Shown here piece by piece: positions 37,378 to 45,084 of a DNA stretch of 64,000 nt (position 1 is its first letter; every line of letters begins with the position of its first letter). The notes beneath the pieces are model-generated. The model was not told where the DNA came from. It made no database searches and saw only the letters and a program-made list of their open reading frames with translations. The DNA is from Paraburkholderia phytofirmans PsJN (GTDB lineage Bacteria; Pseudomonadota; Gammaproteobacteria; Burkholderiales; Burkholderiaceae), in assembly GCF_000020125.1 (NCBI RefSeq), contig NC_010681.1, positions 3,100,001 through 3,164,000 on the forward strand. Direction: 5' to 3'. A program made the position numbers and the translations under genes.

Positions 37378-39192
37378 GTGCAGTCTCCGGTACAGAAAGG
37401 GATCGCCGCAGCCGCGGTTCTTACGATCCTATTAACAATCGCCGGCTGTGCAAGTACCGGAGGCGTTGCGCCGCAGGCCAGCGGAATCGAACCCGCTTCG
37501 CTCGACGCGGGCAACGCGATCCGCGCCGCCAACGCGGACGCCCAATGGCCCGCGCTCGACTGGTGGCGCGCCTATAACGATCCGCAACTGAACCAGTGGA
37601 TCGAAGACGCGCAAGCGGGCAACCCGAGCCTCGCGGCCGCCCAGGCGCGCGTGCGCGAAGCCATGTCGATGGCCGGCGTCGCCCGCTCGGCGTTGTCGCC
37701 GCAAGTCAACGGCAGCCTGTCGATCCAGCGCCAGAAGTGGGCCGACAACCTTTATTACGGCCCGGGACCGCTGGCCGGCGAGCAGTCGTGGAACAACACC
37801 GGCACGCTCGGCCTGTCGTATCACCTCGACATCTGGGGCAAGGACAAGAACGCCGCAGAGCGCGCGCTCGACGCCGCGCACGCGAGTTCGGCCGATGCGC
37901 GCGCCGCCCAGCTCGAACTGGAAGGCAACGTGGTGCGCACGTACATCGAGATGTCGCTGAACTACGCGCTGCTCGATATCGCCAAGGCCACCTTGCAGCA
38001 ACAGCAGCAGATCGTGGATCTGGCCAACCGGCGTCTGAAAGGCGGCATCGGCACGCAGCTCGAAGTGAGCCAGGCCGAAACGCCGCTGCCGGAATACGAA
38101 CGCCAGATCGACGAAATCGAAGAGAAGATCGCGCTCGGCCGCAATCAGCTGGCGGCGCTGGCCGGCAAAGGTCCGGGCGCGGGCGATTCGATCCAGCGTC
38201 CGAGCCTGTCGCTCCAGATGGGGCCGGCCGGTCTGCCGAGCGCCTTGCCCGCGGACCTGATCGGCCATCGGCCGGACGTGGTCGCGGCGCGCTGGACCGT
38301 CGCGGCGCAAGCGCGCGGCATCGACGTCGCCAAGGCCGATTTCTATCCGGACATCAACCTGCTGGCGTCGATCGGCGGTTATGCGGCGATGGGGCCGCTG
38401 TTCCAGTTCCTGAAGAATCCGTCGCATAGCTGGAGCGCGGGGCCGGCGCTGTCGCTGCCGATCCTCGACGGCGGACGGTTGCGTTCGCAACTCGGCGCGG
38501 CGTCGGCGGGCTATGACGAAGCCGTCGAGCGCTATAACCAGTCGATTGTCGGCGCGCTCAAGGACATTTCCGATCAGGTGATCCGCATCCGTTCGCTCGC
38601 CACTCAAGCCGACGACGCCGACCGTTCGGTCGCGGCGGCCCGCAAGAATTACGATCTGTCGCGCGAAGGATATCGGCGCGGCCTGACTGACTACCTCAAC
38701 GTGCTGATCGCGCAGAATCAGTTGCTGCGCGCGCAGGAAGGGGTCGCGAAGATTCAGGCCGAACGGCTGGGCGCGCATGCGTCGCTGGTCACCGCGTTGG
38801 GCGGTGGACTCGACGACCCGGCTAACGGTCCGCAGGCGAATGAGACGTTGCCGGCGCATGGGAAGGGGAAAGCGGCGGGTTCGGCCGTTGGCGGTTTGCC
38901 GGCGAATGGGGCGGCGGGTTCCAGCGCTGGGTCGATTTCGGCGAACACGGCGGTGAAGTCGAGCGCTGGGGCGATGTCCGCGAACACGGCGGTGAAGTCG
39001 AGCGCTGGGTCGATGCCGGCGAACACGGCGGCGAAGCCGAGCGCTGGGGCGATGTCGGTGAACACGGCGGCGAACTCGAACACTCTGTCCACGTCGCCAA
39101 CGACACCAGCGAATTCACGCGCCGGATCAATACCCGCAAACGCGTCGGCGAGCACAAATGCCGCTCCCCGGTCGGCTAAGTCGGGAAGCTGA
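37378..39192 (+). CDS. RND/MFS-type outer membrane efflux lipoprotein, NodT family, with a repetitive tail
   Basis: 604 residues from GTG 37378, with GGAGGAAATC before it. The signal peptide ends ILLTIAGC, a lipobox that gives an acylated Cys. Residues 50-480 are the OprM/NodT outer-membrane factor: DWWRAYNDPQLNQWIEDAQA, the two OEP repeats, LIGHRPDVVAARWTVAAQAR and ALSLPILDGGRLRSQLGAAS. The last 120 residues are not part of the family: a Ser/Ala/Asn-rich stretch containing six 13-residue repeats (residues 515-592). It forms the outer exit duct for the inner-membrane pump encoded next. Confidence 0.92.
   Translation: MQSPVQKGIAAAAVLTILLTIAGCASTGGVAPQASGIEPASLDAGNAIRAANADAQWPALDWWRAYNDPQLNQWIEDAQAGNPSLAAAQARVREAMSMAGVARSALSPQVNGSLSIQRQKWADNLYYGPGPLAGEQSWNNTGTLGLSYHLDIWGKDKNAAERALDAAHASSADARAAQLELEGNVVRTYIEMSLNYALLDIAKATLQQQQQIVDLANRRLKGGIGTQLEVSQAETPLPEYERQIDEIEEKIALGRNQLAALAGKGPGAGDSIQRPSLSLQMGPAGLPSALPADLIGHRPDVVAARWTVAAQARGIDVAKADFYPDINLLASIGGYAAMGPLFQFLKNPSHSWSAGPALSLPILDGGRLRSQLGAASAGYDEAVERYNQSIVGALKDISDQVIRIRSLATQADDADRSVAAARKNYDLSREGYRRGLTDYLNVLIAQNQLLRAQEGVAKIQAERLGAHASLVTALGGGLDDPANGPQANETLPAHGKGKAAGSAVGGLPANGAAGSSAGSISANTAVKSSAGAMSANTAVKSSAGSMPANTAAKPSAGAMSVNTAANSNTLSTSPTTPANSRAGSIPANASASTNAAPRSAKSGS
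38920..39153 (+). repeat. Six 39-base tandem repeats at the 3' end of the outer membrane factor gene
   Basis: Units of exactly 39 bases encode SSAGSISANTAVK, SSAGAMSANTAVK, SSAGSMPANTAAK, PSAGAMSVNTAAN and two degenerate copies (SNTLSTSPTTPAN, SRAGSIPANASAS). Units 1-4 are closely similar in DNA sequence, which suggests recent duplication. The units lie after the last conserved element of the outer-membrane factor. Confidence 0.9.
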
Positions 39193-39194
39193 TC

Positions 39195-41414
39195 ATGTCC
39201 GCCTCCCCTGCCTCCGCCTCGCGGTCCGTGTTGACAGCGAAGTTCGCCGCGCTCTACGCGGCCGCCGCCGACTGGGCCCGCAACGACGGCCTCACGTGGA
39301 TCTACCTTTTCAAAGCGCTGGCCGCCTGCTTCCTCGCGCTCGGCATTGCGATGAAGCTCGACCTGCCGCAGCCGCGCACCGCGATGACCACTGTGTTCAT
39401 CGTGATGCAGCCGCAAAGCGGCATGGTGTTCGCGAAGAGCTTCTACCGGATCTGCGGCACTCTGGTCGGCCTTGTAGTGATGCTCGCGTTGATCGGCCTG
39501 TTCGCGCAGCAGCCCGAACTTTTCATCGTCACGACGGCGATCTGGGTCGGCATCTGTACCGCCGGCGCCGCGCGCAACCGCAACTTCCGCTCGTACGGTT
39601 TCGTGCTCGCCGGCTATACCGCCGCGCTAATCGGCATTCCCGCCTCGCAGCATCCGGACGGCGCGTTTCTGAGCGCGCTCACGCGGGTGGCCGAAGTGGT
39701 GGTCGGCATCGTTTGCGCGGGCGCGGTGAGCGGCCTCGTGTTTCCGCAGTTCGCCGGCTTGCAGATGCGCGGCACCGTGCGCGCGCGGTTCTCGGCGTTC
39801 GTCGAGTATGTGTCGGCGTCGCTCGCCGGCCGCAACGACCGCGCGCAAATCGAAGCGACCAATGCGCGCTTTGTCGCCGACATCGTCGGATTCGAAGCGG
39901 CGCGCAGCGTGGCCGTGTTCGAAGGCCCTGATTCGCGCATGCGCGGCGGACGTCTCGCGCGTCTGAACAGCGAGTTCATGACCGCGTCGACACGCTTTCA
40001 CGCGCTGCATCAGTTGATGAACCGCTTGCGCAACACGAACACGAGCGGCGCGGCCACCGCGATCGACGCGCTCGAACCGTACTTCAAGGAAATCGCCCCG
40101 CTGCTCGAGAAGTCCGGCGAACCCGTGCTGAGCGCCGCCGACGCCGCGCACGCCGCCGCGCAACTCGAGGCCTACAAAGCCGAGTTGCCCAAACGCGTGC
40201 GGGCGACGCGCGCGCAACTGGAAGCGCATCCCGACGCGCCGCTGCTCGACTTCGACACCGGCGCTGAACTGCTGTACCGCTTCATCGACGATCTGCATGC
40301 GTATGCGGCCACGTACGCGTCGCTCGCCGTCGATACGCACGAGCGCGAGCGTTGGATCGAGCGTTACGAACCGAAGACGAACGCGATCGCGGCGGGCGTC
40401 GCGGGTGTGCGCGCCGCCCTCGTGATGATGGCGCTCGGCGCGTTCTGGATCGCGACCGCGTGGCCGAGCGGTTCGACCTTGACGCTGAATGCCGCGGCGG
40501 TTTGCGCGCTGGCGTCGTCGTCGCCGAATCCGAAGCGCACCGCATTCCAGATGGCCGGCGGCACCCTGGTCGCCACCGTGATGGGCATGATCGCGGTGTA
40601 CGGCGTGTTTCCGCACATCGACGGCTTTCCGCTGCTGTGCGCCGCCCTCACGCCGTTCCTGCTGCTCGGCGTGTTCATGACGACGCGGCCCGCACTCGCC
40701 GGCTACGGGGTCGGCTATTGCATCTTCTTCTGTTTCCTGGCCGGCCCGGACAACGTGATTCACTACGACCCGAGCGCCTTCATGAACGACGCGATGGCGC
40801 TGGTGCTGTCCATGCTGGTGTCGTCGGTCGCGTTCGCGGTGTTGCTGCCGCCTTCGACTCCGTGGCTGCGCAACCGCCTGCTGGTGGACCTGCGCCGCCA
40901 GGTCGTGCTGGCGAGCCGCGCGGGCTTGCGTCGCGTGAGGTCGCGCTTCGAGAGCGGCGCGCGCGATCTGATGTTCCAGATCAACGCGCTCGCGCAGAAC
41001 GAGCCCGAGTTGAAACGCGACACCTTGCGCTGGCTCTTCTCGGTGCTCGAAGTGGGCAACGCGGTGATCGACCTGCGCCGCGAAGTGGCGGCGCTGCCCG
41101 CCGACGCGCGCTATGCGAAGTCGATGCCGTGGCGCGTCGCGTTGCGTTCGATGCGCGATGCGCTGGCCGCGCTGTTCGAGCGGCCGCGTGAGGACCGCTT
41201 CGACCACGCGCTTGCCGCGACCGGCGACGCCATCGCCGCCGTCCAGCAGACGCTGGCCACTTTCACGCCGTCGCGTGAAGAACGGCATCGGCTGCAACGC
41301 ATCTTGAGTCAACTGCATTTCATTCGTACCGCGCTGCTCGATCCGCAATCGCCGCTCGAACCGCTGATGAGCGGACGTGCCGACGCGTCAGAGGGAGTTC
41401 TTCATGCCACGTGA
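39195..41414 (+). CDS. FUSC family inner-membrane efflux pump, AaeB type
   Basis: 739 residues. Two sets of membrane helices flank a cytoplasmic central domain: the first (LAACFLALGIAMKLDLPQPR; AMTTVFIVMQPQSGMVFAKS; GTLVGLVVMLALIGLF) and the second (LVMMALGAFWIATAWPSGST; GGTLVATVMGMIAVYGVFP; LAGYGVGYCIFFCFLAG). This is the fusaric-acid-resistance / p-hydroxybenzoic-acid pump plan. It starts 2 bases after the outer membrane factor stop and overlaps the DUF1656 gene by 11 bases. Likely exports aromatic or similar weak acids. Confidence 0.93.
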   Translation: MSASPASASRSVLTAKFAALYAAAADWARNDGLTWIYLFKALAACFLALGIAMKLDLPQPRTAMTTVFIVMQPQSGMVFAKSFYRICGTLVGLVVMLALIGLFAQQPELFIVTTAIWVGICTAGAARNRNFRSYGFVLAGYTAALIGIPASQHPDGAFLSALTRVAEVVVGIVCAGAVSGLVFPQFAGLQMRGTVRARFSAFVEYVSASLAGRNDRAQIEATNARFVADIVGFEAARSVAVFEGPDSRMRGGRLARLNSEFMTASTRFHALHQLMNRLRNTNTSGAATAIDALEPYFKEIAPLLEKSGEPVLSAADAAHAAAQLEAYKAELPKRVRATRAQLEAHPDAPLLDFDTGAELLYRFIDDLHAYAATYASLAVDTHERERWIERYEPKTNAIAAGVAGVRAALVMMALGAFWIATAWPSGSTLTLNAAAVCALASSSPNPKRTAFQMAGGTLVATVMGMIAVYGVFPHIDGFPLLCAALTPFLLLGVFMTTRPALAGYGVGYCIFFCFLAGPDNVIHYDPSAFMNDAMALVLSMLVSSVAFAVLLPPSTPWLRNRLLVDLRRQVVLASRAGLRRVRSRFESGARDLMFQINALAQNEPELKRDTLRWLFSVLEVGNAVIDLRREVAALPADARYAKSMPWRVALRSMRDALAALFERPREDRFDHALAATGDAIAAVQQTLATFTPSREERHRLQRILSQLHFIRTALLDPQSPLEPLMSGRADASEGVLHAT

Positions 41415-41604
41415 TATCGCCGTTTTCGACGCCTACGTGCCGGCCATCGTGCTGCTGTTCATCGCGGGCGCCGCGCTTACCTGGGTGCTGGACCGCGTGA
41501 TTGCCTATACGGGCGTGTATCGCGTGGTGTGGCATCCGTCCTTGTTCCGGGCCAGCTTGCTCGTGTGTGTGTGCGGCGTGCTGGGTCTCGCCGTTTATCG
41601 TTGA
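41404..41604 (+). CDS. DUF1656 family small membrane protein (AaeX-like)
   Basis: 66 residues starting MPRDIAVFDAYVPAIVLLF. Two membrane helices (VPAIVLLFIAGAALTWVL; LFRASLLVCVCGVLGLAVY) and the family pattern GVYRVVWHPSLFR between them identify DUF1656. It begins 11 bases inside the FUSC gene. In aae-type operons the small protein of this family lies next to the pump and adaptor; its role is not known. Confidence 0.9.
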   Translation: MPRDIAVFDAYVPAIVLLFIAGAALTWVLDRVIAYTGVYRVVWHPSLFRASLLVCVCGVLGLAVYR

Positions 41605-41617
41605 TCAGAGTCGAAAC

Positions 41618-42496
41618 ATGACCATCCGAAATCTTGTGGGCTTCGTCGCGACAGCCGTTATTTTTATCGTCGCGATTTTGATTGGACGCGTGCTGTGGGT
41701 TCATTACATGGACGAACCGTGGACGCGCGATGGACGCGTGCGCGCCGAGATCGTGAATGTCGCGCCGGATGTTTCTGGCGCGGTTGTCGATCTGCCTGTG
41801 AAAGACAATCAATTGGTGAAGAAAGGCGATCTATTGATGCAGATCGATCCGTCGCATTATCAGATTGCGGTTGAGCAGGCGCAGGCTGCGGTGGCGGCGC
41901 GAAAGGCCGAGTTGCAGATGAAGCGCGATGATGCGCAGCGGCGCGCGGATATGGATGCGCTGGTTGTGTCTAAAGAGAGTCGTGAGAATGCGACTCATAC
42001 GGCTTCGGCTGCGGAGGCTTCTTATCAGCAGGCTTTGGCTGCTCTGGATGCGGCTAAGTTGAATCTCGAGCGGACGCGGGTGGTGTCGCCGGTTGATGGG
42101 TATGTCACTAATCTCAGCGTGTTTCGGGGGGATTATGCGACTGCTGGCGCCGCCAAGCTGGCGATTGTCGATAGTCACTCGTTCTGGGTTTATGGGTATT
42201 TTGAGGAGACCAAGCTGCCTCATGTTCGGGTCGGGGACAAGGCCGAAGTTCGGTTGATGAGTGGTGGCACCCTGCAAGGGCACGTCGAGAGTATTTCTCG
42301 TGGGATCTATGATCGGGATAATCCGGAGAGCCGGGAGTTGCTGGCTGATGTGAATCCTACTTTTAATTGGGTTCGGTTGGCGCAGCGCGTTCCTGTGAGG
42401 GTTAGGATAGATTCGGTGCCCGATGATGTTGTGCTTGCTGCTGGGATTACCTGTACTGTTGTTGTTATGCCGGCAGGTGGGAAGGTTGCTGGGTGA
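41618..42496 (+). CDS. HlyD family periplasmic adaptor, AaeA type
   Basis: 292 residues from ATG 41618. One N-terminal membrane helix (LVGFVATAVIFIVAILIG) is followed by a biotinyl-lipoyl half (VNVAPDVSGAVVDLPVKDNQ), a helical hairpin (AQAAVAARKAELQMKRDDAQ) and the second half RTRVVSPVDGYVTNLSVFRG, then a beta-barrel. It bridges the FUSC pump to the outer membrane factor. Codon use changes along the gene: the first part uses the G/C-ending codons of its neighbours, the last 500 bases use many GTT, GCT, GGG and ATT codons. This change is visible in the sequence; its cause is not. Confidence 0.93.
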   Translation: MTIRNLVGFVATAVIFIVAILIGRVLWVHYMDEPWTRDGRVRAEIVNVAPDVSGAVVDLPVKDNQLVKKGDLLMQIDPSHYQIAVEQAQAAVAARKAELQMKRDDAQRRADMDALVVSKESRENATHTASAAEASYQQALAALDAAKLNLERTRVVSPVDGYVTNLSVFRGDYATAGAAKLAIVDSHSFWVYGYFEETKLPHVRVGDKAEVRLMSGGTLQGHVESISRGIYDRDNPESRELLADVNPTFNWVRLAQRVPVRVRIDSVPDDVVLAAGITCTVVVMPAGGKVAG

Positions 42497-42514
42497 ATTG
42501 TTCGGATTTCTAAG

Positions 42515-42756
42515 GTGTTGGCCTTTCCTTGAATTGCTTTTGGTCTATTAGCATTGCCCCTGTGCGGGGCGGCACCTACTTCTCTTTGCCGCCGCAAAGA
42601 GAAGTAGGCAAGAGAAAGCGGCTCACACCGCTAATTCTTAAGTGGGTCCCTCGCGCAGCGACGGTAGTGGTGCATCTGGAATCAGTGATCTCGCGCATTC
42701 GGCGTCAGTGACAAAGGGCTCATTCTTCCGGCGGCGCTGCGCGCGCCGTCGCGGTC
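42515..42756 (+). repeat. Dispersed structured repeat, copy A
   Basis: From GTGTTGGCCTTTCCTTGA to GCCGTCGCGGTC this stretch matches copy B (60255-60315 plus 61556-61741) and copy C (62240-62044, inverted). It contains GCCCC-TGTGC-GGGGC; a perfect 14-base-pair stem at 42575-42588 with 42595-42608 around a CCGCCG loop; and AGCGG-CTCACA-CCGCT. No protein is recognised in it. It lies between the efflux operon and a truncated PAAR gene. Confidence 0.85.
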
Positions 42757-42945
42757 CGCGCTACCTTCCCGCCCTTCGGCAATGACGAACGTGTAGGGCG
42801 CAAACTTTCGGCTGGTCACCAGATCACCCTTGCGCGCAATCGAAATTTCCTCGCGCCCCCATGTTGAAGAGAGGCTGCCGGATATGACCTCGCCTCCATG
42901 ACTCGTCGTATCACCCACGTTCATGTCCGCACGCTCATTCAGCAT
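42682..42945 (-). pseudogene. Truncated PAAR-domain gene capped by the dispersed repeat
   Basis: The frame from ATG 42945 (with GGGAG upstream) reads NVGDTTSHGGEVISGSLSST, then ARKGDLVTS and TFVIAEG. VGDTTSHGG...ISGS...KGDxVT is the first half of a PAAR protein, the sharp tip of a type VI secretion spike. After about 57 residues the frame runs into the repeat and ends DRDGARSAAGRMSPLSLTPN plus four residues, foreign to PAAR. The second half, with the strands that close the cone, is missing. The gene begins 10 bases after the preceding gene's stop, as the last of the tssF-vgrG cluster. Confidence 0.6.
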
Positions 42946-42955
42946 GATCTCCCGC

Positions 42956-43870
42956 TCAATTCCCGGATGCGCTGGACGAAGACTCCAGCGCTTTGATCGG
43001 CGGGTCTTGGTAGTTCGTGTCGATGGTGTAGCCCTGGCTTCCCAATGCTGCCTCTGTTTTGAGGCGCTCCGCGTGGTACTTCTTCAACTCTGCAGGAAGC
43101 AGTGTCTTCCAGCGATGAATTTTTTCTGCGTTCCCCGGGAAATACCCCAGACCATAAAAGGCATATTCGCTCTTTATATCTACGGTCAGCAGATAGGTGC
43201 TCTTCCCGACGAAACCCCCCATATTGCTCTCAACAAGAGAGATCTCGAGATACACCCCATCGGCATAGAAAATCCATCTTGGATCATGTCGCAACATCGC
43301 ATTCCATTCCTCTTGCGTTGGCGCGTATTCCGAATCCAGGGAATAAATGGCAACGGGAAATGACGAGCCGTAGAGCCACGCCGCTCGGCCCCGAAGGCGA
43401 GGATCGCCGACATCAATATAGCGATTCCATCCAAGAGATCGCAGCTGTGCCAACAATTTCAAAACCCGGTCTCGCGCGGCCTCGTGCGTATCAGCCTGTT
43501 CGGAACTGACACCAAAACTGATGTTCCACTTGTAAATTCCCTCTGGCACATCCTTGTCAGCGAAAGCGAGAATCGACAATACGTTATCGATCATCAAGCT
43601 CCGGTTATTATCGACGAACTCTACAGTGCCGAGATGACCCCTGGTCCACTCACGCTGGTAGAACCTCGCCCCTGTTGGATGATCGTCGATGGACGAGCCA
43701 GGGCCGTTCAGGTCACTGTTCTGAGGCTTGCCAAGCCGGATAAGGGTAGGTGATTGGGACATGGTGTGGCCGTCGGGGAACGAGGAAGGGAGACATCTGT
43801 TGTGCGCAACCATCAGCACGCCAAGCAAAAATGCGCCGAGGATTAACGTTTTGGAAAGGACGATCCTCAT
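42956..43870 (-). CDS. Protein of unknown function with an N-terminal membrane anchor, in the type VI cluster
   Basis: 304 residues. Residues 5-23 (LSKTLILGAFLLGVLMVAH) form a signal anchor or uncleaved signal; no lipobox is seen. The rest is soluble, with YKWNISFGVSSEQADTHEAA, LKLLAQLRSLGWNRYIDVGD and PRWIFYADGVYLEISLVESN as the main stretches; I do not recognise a family. Its ATG overlaps the stop of the upstream gene as ATGA, so the two are coupled. A periplasmic protein tightly linked to a VgrG-associated gene could be an immunity protein or an accessory factor; this is inference from place. The DNA is less GC-rich than the window. Confidence 0.75.
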   Translation of the reverse strand: MRIVLSKTLILGAFLLGVLMVAHNRCLPSSFPDGHTMSQSPTLIRLGKPQNSDLNGPGSSIDDHPTGARFYQREWTRGHLGTVEFVDNNRSLMIDNVLSILAFADKDVPEGIYKWNISFGVSSEQADTHEAARDRVLKLLAQLRSLGWNRYIDVGDPRLRGRAAWLYGSSFPVAIYSLDSEYAPTQEEWNAMLRHDPRWIFYADGVYLEISLVESNMGGFVGKSTYLLTVDIKSEYAFYGLGYFPGNAEKIHRWKTLLPAELKKYHAERLKTEAALGSQGYTIDTNYQDPPIKALESSSSASGN

Positions 43871-45057
43871 GAATTATCCGGCCTATCGCCCCAGTTCCGA
43901 ATATCTTTGAGATAGCCGATCATGGTTTCCCGCCTGTCACCTTGCATCAGTCCGTGATATTTCATTGCAGCCTTCTGAATCCAGTCCATTCGTTTCTGGT
44001 AATCCTGCAAAACCAGTCTGTCTGGAGCATTGGATTGGAATTCGGCATCGTCCGTTGTATCGCCTGATGTAAGTACCAGTTGGAGATTTGGCACCAAGGC
44101 TCGAAGAAGGAGCGATAGCGCAATATCTGAGCCGTCCGACAGACCGTATCGCATTGCTTCCATCGAAGAATGGATCGCTGTGTCGTCAGAGGCCGACAGC
44201 GCCACTCGCTGCATGTTGAGCCATCGTTGAAACGCCGGTTCGTCATATATCAGACCCTGCAACACCTCTCCTTGTTCGTGCTTGGCAATGGCTAGCAAAT
44301 GGGAAAAGGCGATGGCAGGACGAGCTTTGTCGGCCGCTTTCTCCCATTGATTTACAGCAGCAAACCCGTCACCAACCAGCGAGGTGTGCCTGAGATATCC
44401 CAGCCTGAATTTCTTCAGTCCGGTGTCGCCATCAATTTCGCAGGGAATTTTGTCGATCGATTCAGCATGACTCTTTTGTCTTGTGAAATTAGTCGCGACC
44501 TGATCGACAAAATTCCTGCTGTCGCGTGACTGTGCACATTTTTCGAAGGTGTCAGCTCCGGCGGCATAGCCATAGAACCATGGCAGCACGTCGTTGAAGA
44601 GCCAAAGATTGCCCCGGCCCAAGCCCGCGCGCAACTCGGACCATCGTGCGCCGTATTTGACACGCCATAGCGCGAGCGTCGCCGCAACCTGCTTGGACGC
44701 GAACGCACCCAAACCTAGCCAGTAAAAGCGGCCAACAAAATTGCCCTTGCTGCCGCCCTTGGCGCCCAGGTGAAAATCTTCAAGAAACACGCGTGCATAA
44801 GCTGCGGCAATGCGTCTTGCCCGTACCTCCGGGTCGGTAACAAACGCTGGCGCTTCCTTCTCAAGCTGCGTACCTGAAACCTGTGGGTCGTCCTCGCGGT
44901 AGTCTGGCATGTGATTGTGGACCGGCGCATGTGTCACGATCTGCCGCATCGCAAACTGCTGCGCAAGCGACCAGATGACATCGCAACTGCACTGCGCGTC
45001 GACACAAGTATTCGGCTGTGGATTTGTCGTGGCGGTCGCTGTCAGATTCTCTGCCAA
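43867..45057 (-). CDS. Unrecognised protein downstream of vgrG, possible DUF2515-like, candidate effector
   Basis: 396 residues beginning at TTG 45057, with AAGGGGAA at good spacing. No signal peptide. A Cys-rich start (NTCVDAQCSCDVIWSLA) is followed by RARRIAAAYARVFLEDFHLG, then GRFYWLGLGAFASKQVAATL, which I associate with DUF2515-type proteins seen near VgrG genes, though I cannot confirm it. The C-terminal half is helix-rich (AIAFSHLLAIAKHEQGEVLQ; LSLLLRALVPNLQLVLTS). It starts 27 bases after vgrG and overlaps the next gene by 4. By position it is the candidate cargo of the VgrG spike. No toxin motif was seen. Confidence 0.7.
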   Translation of the reverse strand: MAENLTATATTNPQPNTCVDAQCSCDVIWSLAQQFAMRQIVTHAPVHNHMPDYREDDPQVSGTQLEKEAPAFVTDPEVRARRIAAAYARVFLEDFHLGAKGGSKGNFVGRFYWLGLGAFASKQVAATLALWRVKYGARWSELRAGLGRGNLWLFNDVLPWFYGYAAGADTFEKCAQSRDSRNFVDQVATNFTRQKSHAESIDKIPCEIDGDTGLKKFRLGYLRHTSLVGDGFAAVNQWEKAADKARPAIAFSHLLAIAKHEQGEVLQGLIYDEPAFQRWLNMQRVALSASDDTAIHSSMEAMRYGLSDGSDIALSLLLRALVPNLQLVLTSGDTTDDAEFQSNAPDRLVLQDYQKRMDWIQKAAMKYHGLMQGDRRETMIGYLKDIRNWGDRPDNS

Positions 45058-45084
45058 ATGATTCCCCTTATTGTGGACTCGGTG

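Noticed and set aside
38920..39153. The 39-base tandem repeats as a possible CRISPR array
   Set aside because: Units are directly adjacent with no unique spacers and keep the reading frame of the outer membrane factor.
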